From Prionace glauca (taxonomy: Eukaryota > Chordata > Chondrichthyes > Carcharhiniformes > Carcharhinidae): a DNA stretch of 64,000 nt. Within the stretch, counting starts at the first letter, position 1; each line of letters begins with the position of its first letter. The notes beneath the pieces are model-generated. The model ran no database searches, was not told the origin of the DNA, and worked only from the letters and a program-made list of their open reading frames with translations. Positions 19,638 to 30,914 of this stretch are shown here, one piece after another. The stretch is taken from positions 7,127,432-7,191,431 of the forward strand of contig CM075760.1 in the NCBI GenBank assembly GCA_037974335.1, in the 5' to 3' direction. The translations under genes were made by a program, and so were the position numbers.

Positions 19638-19676
19638 AGTTTTTGTACAGGTTCAGCCCAGCTCTGAGTCTCTGTG
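19638..19676 (-). other. 23-RSS of V at 19677
   Basis: Minus strand: heptamer CACAGAG (19670-19676), spacer 19647-19669 (23 bases), nonamer ACAAAAACT (19638-19646). The sixth heptamer base differs from consensus; the critical CAC is kept. Confidence 0.88.
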
Positions 19677-20593
19677 GGTCTCAGTGCGCAGTAATACACC
19701 CCGGAGTCTGTCAGCTCTGTTTTAGAGACTTGCAGCGGGACGGTGCGGGTTGTTTCATTGAGCTTCGCTGAAAAACGGTCCCCTGGCGATGTCTCTGTGT
19801 TGTATCTGTCTCTCCTCAGCAGAAACTCCATGGACCCGTTGGAATGTTGTCGGTACCAGAATAAATCAGGATTGCTGGTACTTGTAGCTGTGTAATTACA
19901 GAGTAACTGAACAACATCTCCTTCAGTGACGGTGACTGCAGCCGGTGTCTGTGAAACAGAATCTCCTCCACAATGTCCTGTAAGAACGCAAAGAAATATT
20001 AAACTAAACAATGCGATTTCACTCTGCCCCCAACCCCACCCCGAACCCCCCAACCCCACCCCTCACCCCCAGAATCTGCCGTATTCTTGAACAATAATCT
20101 CAGAAAGAAATCACACAGCACAACAACATATATATTTCACAGTTCAGCCGCTGGAAAGAGGAGGTGTTTGCAGCGTTTAAATAAAACTTCCAACATAAAC
20201 ATTCTATTCTTTCTAAAGAGATCAGTTCCTCGCCTTCAGTCCCTATAACTGGAAACAGCTCACGGTCTGTCTGTTTGAAATGTGGTGTTTGCCAAACTCA
20301 TCCACTGGTATCAGAGGAGCTTCAATCTGAGCCCAACTCATTCTCATTCCAAGGGGGAATTGTGCCTAATCCCAACAATGCTCAGCGTTGAGACCAGCGA
20401 GATCCTGATAATTTTTCGATGTTGTGATCAATCCATTCCCTGATCACCCACCCACTCCCACTTGCATTGAGCGAACCGCCTGACAGAATATATTATGTGG
20501 TAGTGATGTATAACACGGAATTGAGCAACTTGTGAACCTACCGGTTAAAAGAACAGTCGCTATGATGAATACATACAAAGTAACAGGAGACAT
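19677..20593 (-). CDS. TCR V segment with long leader intron (intact)
   Basis: Leader exon 20542-20593 encodes MSPVTLYVFIIATVLLT, followed by a GTAGGT donor. The intron of 564 bases is much longer than the 85-215 of its neighbours. The V exon 19677-19977 follows GTTCTTACAG. The phase-1 junction gives GHCGGDSVSQTPAAVTV. V hallmarks: VQLLCNY first Cys, PDLFWYRQHSNGSMEFLL, GDRFSAKLNETTRTVPLQV, LTDSGVYYCALR. A longer open frame running back to 20059 is an artefact of intron sequence. A C-rich tract in the intron has quadruplex potential on the sense strand. The next segments downstream of it are on the other strand. It should be functional. Confidence 0.9.
20028..20072 (-). other. Quadruplex-prone tract in V intron
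   Basis: The plus strand shows repeated CCCCAACCCC-type blocks, so the sense (minus) strand of the V gene at 19677 carries at least six runs of four or more G. It lies inside the 564-base leader intron. Confidence 0.55.
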
Positions 20594-21294
20594 GTTTGCA
20601 GAGAGCTGGAAGCGGATTTGACCAGAATGGGTTGAAGTGTTTTAGTCAAGAGCTGGGAAGAGGTTGAGTCATATCCGGGCCCACGTTGATTGGTTCACCA
20701 CTGAAAACATCATCAGATAACATCCAATTGGCTTCAAGCTCCTTTGATCTCCAATTCAAGCAATAAACTCACAGTTCATTCATTTCCAATTCGTCCTGTT
20801 GGCGGAGGGGCAATAGCATAAAAGTGAATTTGGTCATCCCAGTCCAAAGGATTACGTTCCTCTTCAGCCGTCATTTCAGGCAACGACCGGTCCCCCGAGT
20901 CTTGATGGCTCTGTTTCCTCATGGAGAATGAGAGCATTCATCCTTACAGCAACATAATGGTTTGTTTTCAATCATGTTTGGGATAGCAGCTATGATGCGG
21001 GAGAGGATGAATGTTTAGCTGAAACATCTACTTCATACCAGGGGATGGAATAATGAATGGGCTGCGATATTTCCATTTCATGTTCCCTCACTTTGTAACT
21101 TCGTAGTTTATGAAATCCTCTTTCACACAGGGAAATATATCTTGCCTCCCATTCAACAACTGGTTAATCTGCAAGTTTCATTGTGATAAATAATAAAATG
21201 TGTTTTAAGTCCATCATGTTACTTGCAACCAGAACATTTTATATCGATATTGTTTGATATAGCAATACTGATACAAAACAAAGTAGTCCCTGTC
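20594..21294. other. V upstream flank, no gene
   Basis: Near 20690 the minus strand has a CCAAT box ('aaccaatcaa') and 'tgactcaac', about 100 bases before the leader ATG at 20593. This is plausible promoter sequence. The remainder holds nothing recognised. Confidence 0.45.
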
Positions 21295-21425
21295 AGTGTT
21301 TGAAGTCTCATAACACCAAATTAAAGTCCAATAGATTTATTTGGTAGCACAAACCACTAGCTTTCGGAGCGCTGCCCCTTTATCAGGCGAATGGGAGTTC
21401 TGTCTGTACCGGGATATGGTGTCGT
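21295..21425. repeat. Dispersed repeat fragment (same family as 11255)
   Basis: Shares 'agtctcataacacca', 'tttatttggtagcacaa' and 'actagctttcggagcgctg' with the family at 11255-11400. Confidence 0.6.
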
Positions 21426-21469
21426 TTGTAAAAACGGAGCGCCGACTGCTAGATTCAACCCGGTCGAAC

Positions 21470-21728
21470 CAACCTGCTCATGTTGGGAGCTCTGACGCTC
21501 TTTACTCCGAGGGTAGTTCTTCACTCAGAGGGTAGTAAGGGTGTGGAATGCCCTGCCTGCAGCAGTTGTAGACTCTCCAACTTTAAGGGCGTTCAAATGG
21601 TCAGTGGATAGGCATATGGGTAACTTTGGAATAGTTCAGGTTAGAGGGTCATTAGATTGGTTCCACTGGTCGGCACAACATCGAGGGCTGAAGGGCCTGT
21701 ACTGCGCTGTAATGTTCTATGTTCTATG
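21470..21728 (+). mobile_element. CR1-like LINE 3' end
   Basis: Frame reads VWNALPAAVVDSPTLRAFKW, a CR1-type C-terminus, followed by a tail ending in repeated 'ttctatg'. From about 21566 it is shared with duplication copy 1. The left edge of the 5-kb duplication therefore lies inside this element. Confidence 0.75.
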
Positions 21729-21866
21729 ACACTGACCGGCTATGAACAAAGATCACTCACAAACTACATGGTGTGAAGAAATTGTTAAAAACAACAGATC
21801 TGATTAGAAAAATCAACTCACACAAAAGCAGCAGGGTCAGAGCTCCAAGAGGAAACAGGCATTTGG
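21729..21866 (-). pseudogene. TCR V leader relic, V exon lost (copy 2)
   Basis: Same remnant as 5976-6112. The leader reads LFPLGALTLLLL and then the GTGAGT donor at 21821, without the stop seen in copy 1. The intron and about 11 bases of V exon remain, then the LINE tail. No start codon in the expected place. Confidence 0.75.
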
Positions 21867-21869
21867 TTG

Positions 21870-22204
21870 GGAGGGGGGCAGTGGGAGGGGGTTGCTTCAT
21901 GATAATAAAGGTGCACAAGAAGATCAATCCGGGTCTGATTTTCAGACTGGGACTTGCAGCCGGGCCCTGGACTCTGAAATGTGGGAAGGGAAAGGAGAGG
22001 CGAGAGTTTTCCATTCCCCCCTTCAATGTGAGACTGAGGGTCCACATTATCACCGATTGGACTATTATGGGATGTCAGTCTCTGACGTTGCTCACGGTGC
22101 CACTGAGAGATCGGCTGTTTCTCAAACCATTGTCCACTTGAACCGTCAATGACCCCCCGGCCCTCTCTGCACCCTATGTGCAGCAGCAGAGTACATTGTT
22201 TCAC
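21870..22204 (-). promoter_or_regulatory. Conserved V promoter block without gene (copy 2)
   Basis: Duplicate of 6123-6459 and homologue of 15549-15823, keeping the CCAAT-type boxes and 'gtggcaccgtgag'. It serves no intact V exon. Confidence 0.6.
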
Positions 22205-23784
22205 AACGGCTGTGCTCTGTTATCCTTCTAAATGAACAGAGCAGTTCATCGTCTGAGAATTATAGAGTCTTAAAGAACAAACAGACGCCATTCGGCCCAT
22301 TGCTCACGTACTGTCTCTGCTGAAGGGTATCCACTTATTCCTAACCAACAGCTTGCTTTCAATATTAATTATATATATATTTCTCATTCCGTTTACTGCC
22401 CAAGTATTAAATATCTTTGTAAATTACTTCTACATTATGTCTCCATTACAGATTGGCATGGATCATCGCAATTTCTAACATCGTCTGCTCAAAACACAAG
22501 TCTTCTAATCGTTCCCTCCACTTTCAAAGAGTTAGCCTGAAATGCTGCCATCCATTCACCCCCTGCGAGACCAGCCGGATTAATTCTGTTTCTTCTTAAC
22601 CTTTTCCAAACTTGAATTGATCGGGTAGAAGTCTGCCAACCACTTCTGAACAGAGATTCTGCTCTGTCCGGTGTGGGGGTGAAAATGCCCCAGTTGATCA
22701 AGTGGCACTCCCCTCAACACTGTGCTTCCTTATCCCAACTCTACGTTTTCCAGTGTCTCACACACTGTCTGTCAGGTTAACACTGAAAGAGGAAAGAGTC
22801 TCCCGCTCAGCACTGCACATTCTCAACCCAACTCTATCTTTCCCAATCTCTCTCACACACTGTCTCTGAGGTTAACACGAAACGAACGAAGAATCAATAA
22901 ACTGATCCAAGTGTTGCGAACTGTGCTCGCGAGAATGGTGTGTTCAGCGTTAGACTTGTAGCCTTGCTTTCTGAAATCTGTGTTGTGAGTAAATATTTGA
23001 TTATTGATATGTTTAATGTCATTGGCAGCTTCTTCTCCTTCTGACCCGAGTCCTTTCTCTCCTTTGATTCAGTAAATTAATAATTACTTCTTATTTTCTG
23101 GCTCATTTCCTCTAGTTTTTGTTTTGCTATGGGTTAAACAGAGGCAGCCTTTTCATGAACTGAGTTGTATGTCTGTTAGTTACAGAATTGCATTCATTCA
23201 CCTGTCTGAACAATCCCGCCAGATGGGGACATTTGGTTTCCCGCATTTATCATATTCAGTCCATAATTTGTTGCATTTTTTGATTTATTTTATAGCGATA
23301 GGGTGGGTTGGATGGTGGTGGGTGGATGGGGTGGGAGTTCTCCTGAGAAGGAGATACCCAATATTAAGCAATAGAATGAACAGGTTCAGAGAGAGTCTGT
23401 ATCATATGACGCATGCTGTGTCTGTAACTCTGCAGACGGAAACACCCACTTTTGGGGCAGAAATTGCCCCTCCCACTGCGCTGCAGGTCCAACAAACCCC
23501 GGACGAGAGAATTACATGCCCAATAACAGAAGGCAGTCAATATGGGTCAGAGCGACAGCAGCAAAGACAGCTGACAATGCTGCTGTTATTTCTTCATATT
23601 TTCAATTCAGAACAGCGAAGAGTTAGTAACCAGTGCGCCCCCTGACGGAAGTTCTGAAATTTTCAATGTTGGGATAACGAGCAAAGTACAAATTTATCAA
23701 TGGGGCAACTTCCAGTGCCCGAATTTTAGGAGATATGTTTCAGAAAATTCAGCCGTTTAAATATCTCGTAAATACTAAACATTA
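22205..23784. other. No gene recognised (duplicated spacer)
   Basis: Near-identical to 6460-8034. No exon hallmarks. Confidence 0.5.
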
Positions 23785-24040
23785 GTTACCAGTGGGACTT
23801 AGCCGTCGTTGGCTGGCCAGCATTTATCGCCCATCCTTGTTTGCCCTTCGAGAGCAGTTGAGAGTCAACCACATTGCTGTGGCTCTGGAATCACATGTAG
23901 ACCAGACCAGGTAAGGGCGGCAGATTTCCTTCCCGAAAGGACATGAATGAATCAGATGAGTTTTCAGACAATGGTTTCATGGTCATCAGTAAATTCTGAA
24001 TTCCGGCTCTCCCCAACACGAACTGAGTTTCTGGATTAAT
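23785..24040 (+). repeat. SINE-like dispersed repeat (copy 2)
   Basis: Duplicate of the element at 8035-8290, carried by the segmental duplication and not by independent insertion. Confidence 0.65.
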
Positions 24041-24412
24041 AGTTTCGCGATAATATCACGGAGCCACCCCCTCTTTATTTATCATATTATCTGATTTTTA
24101 CTCTGTCTATTACACTCGGTACTTTCCAATCTCGATCTCTATTTCAACACTTTCCTCATTTTCTGTCCACTCCTCCGACAATAACTGAAATTTCCTCTGT
24201 CCTATTTTCCAATCACTCAGTCTAGTTTACATGCTCCCTCTTTCCTCTTCACCATTTCTGTTTTCAACTCTCTTCATTTCTGACGGAATTTTAATAATTA
24301 GATTCTATATTTTGTTTTCAGTTGCATTTCCCTTTTTGACTATTTTAAAATAATCCCATCACTCCCTCCGCAGACATTGCAGACACACAGAGTGGATCTC
24401 ACAGTCGATGGA

Positions 24413-24451
24413 GGTTTTTGTATGGGACCCCCCTGTGTTTGTTACACTGTG
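24413..24451 (-). other. 23-RSS of intronless V, copy 2
   Basis: Minus strand: heptamer CACAGTG (24445-24451), 23-base spacer, nonamer ACAAAAACC or a one-base variant (24413-24421). Same as copy 1. Confidence 0.92.
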
Positions 24452-24784
24452 GCTCACGGCACAGAGATAGGTGGCAGTGTCTGTAACTCCGGCGTCTCTC
24501 ACAGTCAGGGCACTGAATTTGGAGCCTCCCCCGATTGAGGCAGTGATCCTCTCGCTTTGATCGGTTTCTCTTCTGGCCATCACCAGATGCTGGGGTGGCT
24601 GATTCGGGGACTGTCTGTACCAAGACAAGCTGGGAAACGCAGAGGTGGTGGTGCAGTTGATGGATATGGTTTCCTCTTCGCTGACAACCTCCCACCGAGG
24701 GAGCTGCATCACCTCATCTGCTCCAGTCACTCCCGTGAAGATCAGAGTGAAAAGCAGCAAAGAGAATCTGTTAATTCGGAACAT
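24452..24784 (-). CDS. Intronless TCR V segment, copy 2 (intact)
   Basis: Second copy of the 111-codon single-exon V: MFRINRFSLLLFTLIFTGVTG leader continuous with ADEVMQLPRWEV. INC, LSWYRQSPNQPPQHLV, FSALTVRDAGVTDTATYLCAVS are present. It differs from copy 1 by a handful of residues in the leader, CDR1 (AFPS for AFTS), framework 2 to 3 and the RDAG segment. The frame is open in both copies and no intron is present in either. It is paired head to head with the dead V at 25284. Both copies staying open since duplication suggests, but does not prove, continued use. Confidence 0.88.
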
Positions 24785-25283
24785 TTTTCAGATCATATGA
24801 AATTCCTGCTCAAGCAATTGTCCAAGGACTTCAGTTTAGAATTAGGATATGTATATAATATTCACACGAAATAACAAGGAGCCAAAAACCAGCTCCAGTT
24901 GTAACTGTGGCGTCTCTCTGTCGAGCTGATGAAAGAAGCTGAGACTCGAGCTTTATCCGCTCACGGATGTCGATTCTACTGGAATCAGAGATGGAGAATT
25001 GAAACCGGAATAAATAAACCCCATTTGTAACCCAATGTTTCCGGTTACAAATCTCGCCCCACGTGTCTAACTAGGAAACCATTCTCCCTATCAGAACATT
25101 GACTGAATCCAGCTCAGGGTGAATCCATTCACTGGCTGCCGGCTCACCAGCTACTAACCCCACAGTACCACCGCGGACACAGGGAAATGCAGTGAGAACA
25201 TCCCGAGGCAAAATATACAGGGTCAAGTTTTAAACGGATGTTTTCAAATATCCAATTCCTGTTTTACAGAACAGGCAAAGGAA
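24785..25283. promoter_or_regulatory. Shared intergenic promoter of divergent V pair (copy 2)
   Basis: 499 bases between opposing start codons, equal in length to copy 1. V1-type promoter words lie in the right-hand 100 bases. Confidence 0.5.
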
Positions 25284-25744
25284 ATGCTCAACATTTGGGC
25301 TGTTTGGAGAATATTCGCAACAAGTAATTGTGAACCAAACACATTTCATATTTACTTTAATTTTACAAACGTGATTTAAAATGAAATTTTAAGTATTCAA
25401 TCGGTCTGATTTATTTCTGTTTGAGCAGGTTTTTCAGATCTGAGTCATGGAGATTCTGTCACTCTGTCGCTATCCTCAGGATGAAAGACGAAAGAAGAAA
25501 CATTGAGTTTAACCTGTACCTATGATATTACAATGATCAACCACATTTTATCCTGATACCGGCAACACTCAGAGAAACAGCGTCTATTTATATTGAGGGA
25601 AAATTCGATATTTGTTGAAGATATAACAGATTTTGCTAAAAGCCGTTTTTCTGGAGAGCTTCAGACATCGAGTAAATTCACCAGTTTGACTGTCTCTAGT
25701 CTACAGCTGACTGACGCTGCCGTGTATCACTGCGCTTTCAGTCT
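25284..25744 (+). pseudogene. Dead TCR V segment of V1 family (copy 2)
   Basis: Leader exon 25284-25323, intron 114 bases, V exon 25438-25744. Compared with copy 1 it lacks the A-run frameshift. Instead it has TGA in place of the Trp of WYRQ (near 25555) and small changes in framework 1. DFAKSRFSGELQTSSKFTSLTV and DAAVYHCAF remain. The heptamer position is CATCGTC. Confidence 0.85.
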
Positions 25745-25783
25745 CATCGTCATGGAAATCAGTCTGACTGATGTACAAAAACT
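25745..25783 (+). other. Degenerate 23-RSS (copy 2)
   Basis: Heptamer position CATCGTC (25745-25751), 23-base spacer, nonamer ACAAAAACT (25775-25783). The shared CATCGT with copy 1 dates the loss before the duplication. Confidence 0.7.
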
Positions 25784-26615
25784 GCCTTGAAACCGTGTCT
25801 GCTGTGGGTTGCACAGAATCGTGGGCAGATGCAGCCACAATGTAACTGTCAGCCGGGCAAGAATCCTCATTAACCTGGGATCAGCCTTCACCCAAGTTTT
25901 TCAGTCATGGTGCCTCTTTGAGTCTGTGAGATCACTCAGTGGTGATCGATATTCAAGGAAACACCTCGAGCCGGGCTGCTTTCAGCACCTCGATAGACAC
26001 AGCAGCTGCAGATTCCGGCTTGCTCATAGTAACAAGAACATTCCAGCCTGAAGGAAACATTCTGTAGCTCACTGGTCATTGGGAGAATTCTATTCTCAAT
26101 GTTTATTTTAGAGATCACAGTCACTTCCTTGTGAAATCTCTTCATTGTGGATACACTTCCTCCGAAGCAGCAACACTTTCATCGGGCCAAATAAACACAG
26201 AAAATAGGTCGCTGGAAAATGGCTTGTAAACCTGATTGGGATTGAATTGCTGAATATTAGACAGACACGGGGACTGGATCAAATGACAATTACTAAACTA
26301 AGTAGATCAAATAAATTTAAGAACATCAGCGATAGTCCAACTGCCAGTTGAAATAAACTAATACAATTTCTCAAATGTTCCTTATCTCTTCTCGAGGTTG
26401 TGTTTTGCTCTGATATTTTAGGAAGGCATCTGTGATTCTCTCTGTGGAGAGTGAATTATTCTTTCTGTTTATCGGTGCGAGAGCACCCTCTGGTGGTACC
26501 TTACTGTGAGGTTTTGTCCGGGAACGTCAGTGTGTCGCCAACAATCAGGAAATCAATGCTGATTTCAGCAATGATAGATTGTAATCTTGCCTCACCCCAT
26601 CTACAACTTTGCAAC
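25784..26615. other. V flank and duplication edge, no gene
   Basis: Up to 26525 homologous to 10043-10859. An orphan nonamer (minus strand, 26510-26518) remains at the edge without heptamer or exon. Confidence 0.55.
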
Positions 26616-26825
26616 GTGAATTTGTGTGTGTGTGTTTGTGCGGTGTGTTTGCATATGTTTGCATCTGCTTGTGTTTATGTATGTGTGTGTGTGTGCTTGT
26701 ACTTGGGCGTGTTTCTGCATGTGCGTTTGTTTTGTGTGTTTTTCTGTATGTGCATGTGTGCGCTTGTACATTCGTTTGTGTGTACGTATGTGTGTGCGTG
26801 TTTGTGTTCATCCTATTGCGTCTGT
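26616..26825. repeat. TG-rich low-complexity block
   Basis: Imperfect (TG)n with interspersed GC and TT. It creates spurious open frames on both strands (Cys/Val-rich on plus, Thr/His-rich on minus). Confidence 0.85.
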
Positions 26826-27360
26826 TTTATGTTTCAGATGATATACAGTAGTTCTTATTCCATTTCCACGTTTTTACATCCAACATGTACCGTTGTTGCT
26901 TTTTTTATCTAGTGCTTCTGCCTGCCATCCTATCCTATCAGTGTGCCATTATATCATTTTGTTCTGTACCCTTTGCAGCGTTTATTGGCCTTGGTATTTC
27001 CTTACAACTTCTTTATGTTTTTTTCAGTTCAGGTGAAAGGTCATGTTAACTTCTTTTTCTCATTCGACAGGTACGAGCAGTCATTCTGGTTATTTTCAGC
27101 ATAATCTTGCCTCCGTTTTGTACACGCTAGAATTCAAACTTTATAATCTGTCAGATTAAATATTTTGTTCAGGGAGATGCGACAGCCAACAAATCATCAA
27201 TTCCACTCCCACTCTCGAGTATATTTGTATAGTTTCTCATTTGGCAAGAAAACCGAGCTTTAGATTTGCTTCTGTTATTAATTTAGTATCCAGCTGGTTA
27301 TTTAGATTGAAATTGACATCAACTCTGCGCGATCTCAGCCTCTCACCGTGCTTGGGAGAT
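26826..27360. other. No gene recognised
   Basis: T-rich spacer between the two TG-rich blocks. Confidence 0.5.
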
Positions 27361-27640
27361 TGTGTGTGACAGTGTTTGTGTTTGAGTGTGTGTGCATTTG
27401 TGTAAGTCTCAGTGTTTTACGTTGTCTGCATGTGTGTGATTGCATGTCTGTTTGTGGGTATCTACGCGTTTGCCTGTGTCTGACTGAAAGTGTATGTCTC
27501 AGAATGTGTGTGTGGATGTTTGCATGTGTTTACCTGAGATTGTATGCCTGTGAGTGTGCTTGCGCGTGTGTGCGTGGTTGCCTGGGTCTGTCTGAGAGTG
27601 TATGTCTGTGAATGTTTGTGTGTGCCCGAGTTCACTAGCA
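27361..27640. repeat. Second TG-rich low-complexity block
   Basis: Imperfect TG/TCTG repeats related in composition to 26616-26825. Spurious open frames only. Confidence 0.8.
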
Positions 27641-28137
27641 GCTGTTTCTGAGATTGGTATCAATTCTGTGAATAGGTTTGTCGGCATTACAATAAATATA
27701 ATAGGAATAAGAAAAATACAGCAGCACAATCCTCCAACTTTTCTATGCTTCAACATAACCCTTCACTAATCTGGGGATTCAGTGATGTCACAGACAGAAA
27801 CCATTTACCTCATCTTGCCACAAGAGGGAGCGGCCTCACTGTGTTTGTGTGTTCATTGCAGCAGGACTTGAGTGGAATGAAGGAGGATAGTGTTATTGTC
27901 AATCTATTCATGTTATATGAATGTATTTCTTTTGTTAAAAGCTAATTGGCCATCCAGTGATTCTGTTCATTCACATTACTAAATTTCTTACATGGCATCT
28001 GAATGGAACAGAAATGAAAATGGTGTTTTGTTTTACAGAGCTGCCTAAGATGAATTTCACCTCACATGTCAAGGAGAAATAGCCAGAGATAACAAGATAC
28101 ATTTCCGTTTAAACTTAAATCAAACCTTTTGAAATTT
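27641..28137. other. No gene; CRE-like word at 27781
   Basis: Contains 'agtgatgtca' near 27780, which matches the conserved decamer of mammalian TCR V-beta promoters. No V exon lies next to it, so a function is not claimed. Confidence 0.4.
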
Positions 28138-30914
28138 CTACTTTACTATTTTTACGACGAGATTGCCAAGATATTTTCCTGCATTTTTCAACTCCTCTCT
28201 GAATTTCCTCTGTGTCACTGCATAAATACACGTGTTAGTGCAACAGCTCAGCAGCTGAAGCATGTTTCCACTTTCCTGGCGAATGAATTTGGGGTCGTTG
28301 AAATTGGTTCCTGAGAAATAAGATTCATTTGTAATTTTCATATACAGGAAATCCACAATGTATGTCATCCACAAAAGAATAAAACTTCCCGAGATGGTGA
28401 AAAGTAAAACAATAGACTTCTTCCTGTTCTTCACTTCTGGATCACTTTGATTCTCTCCACTGCTGTTAGTCCGGAGTCTCCGGCGGGATCTATTGGCCGC
28501 CAGGATGTGTCTCACGGTCAGTGCATTAAACAACAAAATCAGAAGGAATGGTAGAAAAGGGTTTAATACACGTGCAAACCAGTCATAGACTGCCCACGAG
28601 AAGGAAGTGTAGTAGATTGATTTTATCTTACAAAACCAAGGCACATTGTTCACTATATAGACTGGTTCATATATAAAGTACGACGGAATCCTTTTCAAAC
28701 AGTTCAACACACAAACCGTCCCTATCACCACATCGGCTGTTTTTACAGTGCAATAGTTTGTCCGCAATTTCTGGCAGCAAATGGCTACATAACGATCAAA
28801 GGTGAAAAATAAGGTTAGCCAAACAGAGCACTCCATGATTGCATATATTATCACAGAACTCAGAGTGCAGGCTGGAGTCAATGACATAAAACTTACTGGA
28901 AAATAAATGCCAATAATCCGATTGAATATCACAGCAATGACAACGACAAGGAGATCCGTCACTGCCATGGCAATTAGATACCGAGTAATGCATTTGGAGA
29001 GACCACACCTTCCTCGGGACAGAATCACAATCGCCACCACGTTAACTGAGAGGAAAAGGTAAATTAAAGTTGTGAAGTTATTCAACAAATTCCTAATAAG
29101 CACTTGGGTGTGACAGACCTATCTGAACATTTTTGCCATTTCACCTTCGTTAGAAGAGATGGCTGTTCTTGTTTTTTTCTCAGTGTCAATTGTGTTTCAG
29201 AAAGAGCTACAAGGGTAACCTTCAAATATTTCGCACCTTTGAGGCAAACTGTTTCCCAAGTCTCTCAACAGGAAAGTGTTGCAGCACAATCTGACATCTA
29301 ACAACATAAGAACATAAGAAATAGGAGCAGGAGTAGGCCATCTAGCCCTTCGAGCCTGCCCCGCCATTCAATAAGATCATGGCTGATCTGTCTTGGCTCA
29401 GTTCCACATTCCCGCCCTCTCCCCATAACCCTTAATCCCCTCTCTTATCAAAAACCCATTAACCCGCGTCTTAAAAATATTTAGCGAGCACTCCCTCCAA
29501 GGCCAAAATATCCTTACCTAAGTACGGCGCCCAAAACTGCACACAGTACTCCAGCTGCGGCCTCACCAATGCCATATACAGCCGCAGCAAGACCTCCCTA
29601 CTTTTATATTCAATCCCCTTCGCTATGAAGGCCAGCATCCCATTCTCCTTCCTGATCACCTGCTGCACCTGCAAGCTGGGTTTTTGTGACTCATGCACAA
29701 GGACCCCGAGGTCCCTCTGCACCGTCGTCTGCTGCAGTTTTTCGCTACGTAAGTAATAGTCCTTCCTACCATTCTTCCTACCAAAGTGGACCACCTCGCA
29801 CTTGCCAACATTAAATTCCATTTGCCATTTCCTGGCCCATGCGCCCAGCCTATCTAGATCCTTCTGCAGACTCTCCACACCCTCCGCACAATTGGTCTTT
29901 CCTCCAATCTTGGTGTCATCACCAAATTTCGACACCCTACACTCGGTTCCCTCCTCCAGATCATCTATATATCTATAACATGAGCAGGTATTAATTATGT
30001 TAAGTGCTGAATAACTGGACGACGAAATACGCTGAAGGAAAGCATGTGGGGAGCAGAATGAGGCAGAAAGGCAATGTGATTCAGGGCAATATTTACAAAG
30101 TTAAGGACTTGAAAGGCTGAAGATCCCCAGGTTGTGTCCGAAATTTGGCATTCAACCTTTGTATCATGTATTCCACAAACGACGCAGTCTGTAAGTAATG
30201 TTTACATGTCAGTTACAGTTGTTAAACTGTATAATGTGATAAAGATTCAGTTTGACTTGTTAGAATTCCACGGGAATGTTTTCAGTAGGTAGGATGTGTC
30301 AAGTTAATACAATTTAAGGAGCTTCAGATGGTTTGCTTTAGAAATCCTGCTGGCTTGGAAACAGCAGTTTCCATTCTGCTGAGCAATCATATTAAGTGTT
30401 CCATGATGAGAAGCGAAACATTATATATCGACTGGAGTTTCAAAGAGTAAAAGGCGACCTCGTTGAAAGAGAATTCTCAGCAGGCGTGACAGAATATATG
30501 CTAGGATGTTGTATCCACTCATAGTGGAACATTGCCCAATGTTTGTATTCCTGCAAACGTATTCTCATAGCAACTATAGGTTTCAAAGACATGAACAGCC
30601 TCTATTCCTTATACGCATGCTGGCAAGTACAACCACAAAGTATTGAATGTGTCAGAGACTTAATGAGTAAGTCTTGAGTCTAAATAAATATATAATTAAA
30701 TGATGAAATGATAGGCTACCACTGAGCAAATAAGGTTTTAGAAGATAAATGGAAAAGATTATATCATGTTCTTTGTTGCCATGTTCAGCAATAACTCCAT
30801 AAAACAGCGGCATGTGGAATTAATCACTTAGTAGAATGACTTACCCGGAACCCCAGTGGCAGCGATAATTGGATAGTAAATGCCATAAATTACACCACTG
30901 ATTTGCCCATGCAT
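28138..30914 (-). CDS. GPR139-like seven-helix receptor, gene 1
   Basis: Two-exon class A receptor of the type annotated in sharks as GPR139-like. Exon 1, 30845-30914, encodes MHGQISGVIYGIYYPIIAATGVP and ends in a GTAAGT donor. Exon 2, 28138-29045, follows CTCTCAG. The joined frame is 325 codons. Visible landmarks: TM1 to loop VILSRGRCGLSKCITRYL, TM2 AVTDLLVVV, extracellular Cys of TM3 (PACTLSS), TM3 end FDRYVAICCQKL, TM5 FLPFLLILLFNALTVRHI, basic third loop with RSRRRLR, TM6 SIVLLFTISGSFILLW, TM7 LLSCCTNTCIYAVTQ in place of NPxxY, then KFREELK. Ligand unknown. The intron carries a CR1 fragment at 29302-29974. The closest relative in the window is gene 2 at 40088. Confidence 0.88.
29302..29974 (-). 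mobile_element. CR1-like LINE 3' fragment with internal deletion
   Basis: Matches the 3' part of the 11568 element from the 'aagaacat' tail to about 12545. Roughly 300 bases are missing between 'tttagcga' and 'gcactccctcc' near 29488. It carries slightly more substitutions than the 17243 and 50604 copies. It lies in the intron of receptor gene 1, in the same orientation as the gene. Confidence 0.88.

Larger units (their letters stand above)
21566..26525 (+). repeat. 5-kb segmental duplication, copy 2
   Basis: Direct copy of 5819-10859 with the same order: LINE tail, leader relic and promoter, SINE, intronless V (-), dead V (+). It ends at 26525 with only the nonamer and 7 spacer bases of the V relic RSS. 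Confidence 0.85.

Noticed and set aside
19616-20059. 147-codon frame reading as one V with Gly/Trp-rich start
   Set aside because: The start lies in the C/G-rich leader intron and the end runs through the RSS. The true leader is at 20542-20593 and the V exon ends at 19677.
26545-26912. Cys/Val-rich and Thr/His-rich frames
   Set aside because: Translations of an imperfect TG/CA repeat on both strands.
27348-27756. 87- and 85-codon repetitive frames
   Set aside because: TG-rich low-complexity sequence, no start context or homology.
27780-27790. TCR V-beta promoter-type decamer
   Set aside because: A single short word with no V exon nearby; expected by chance at this length.
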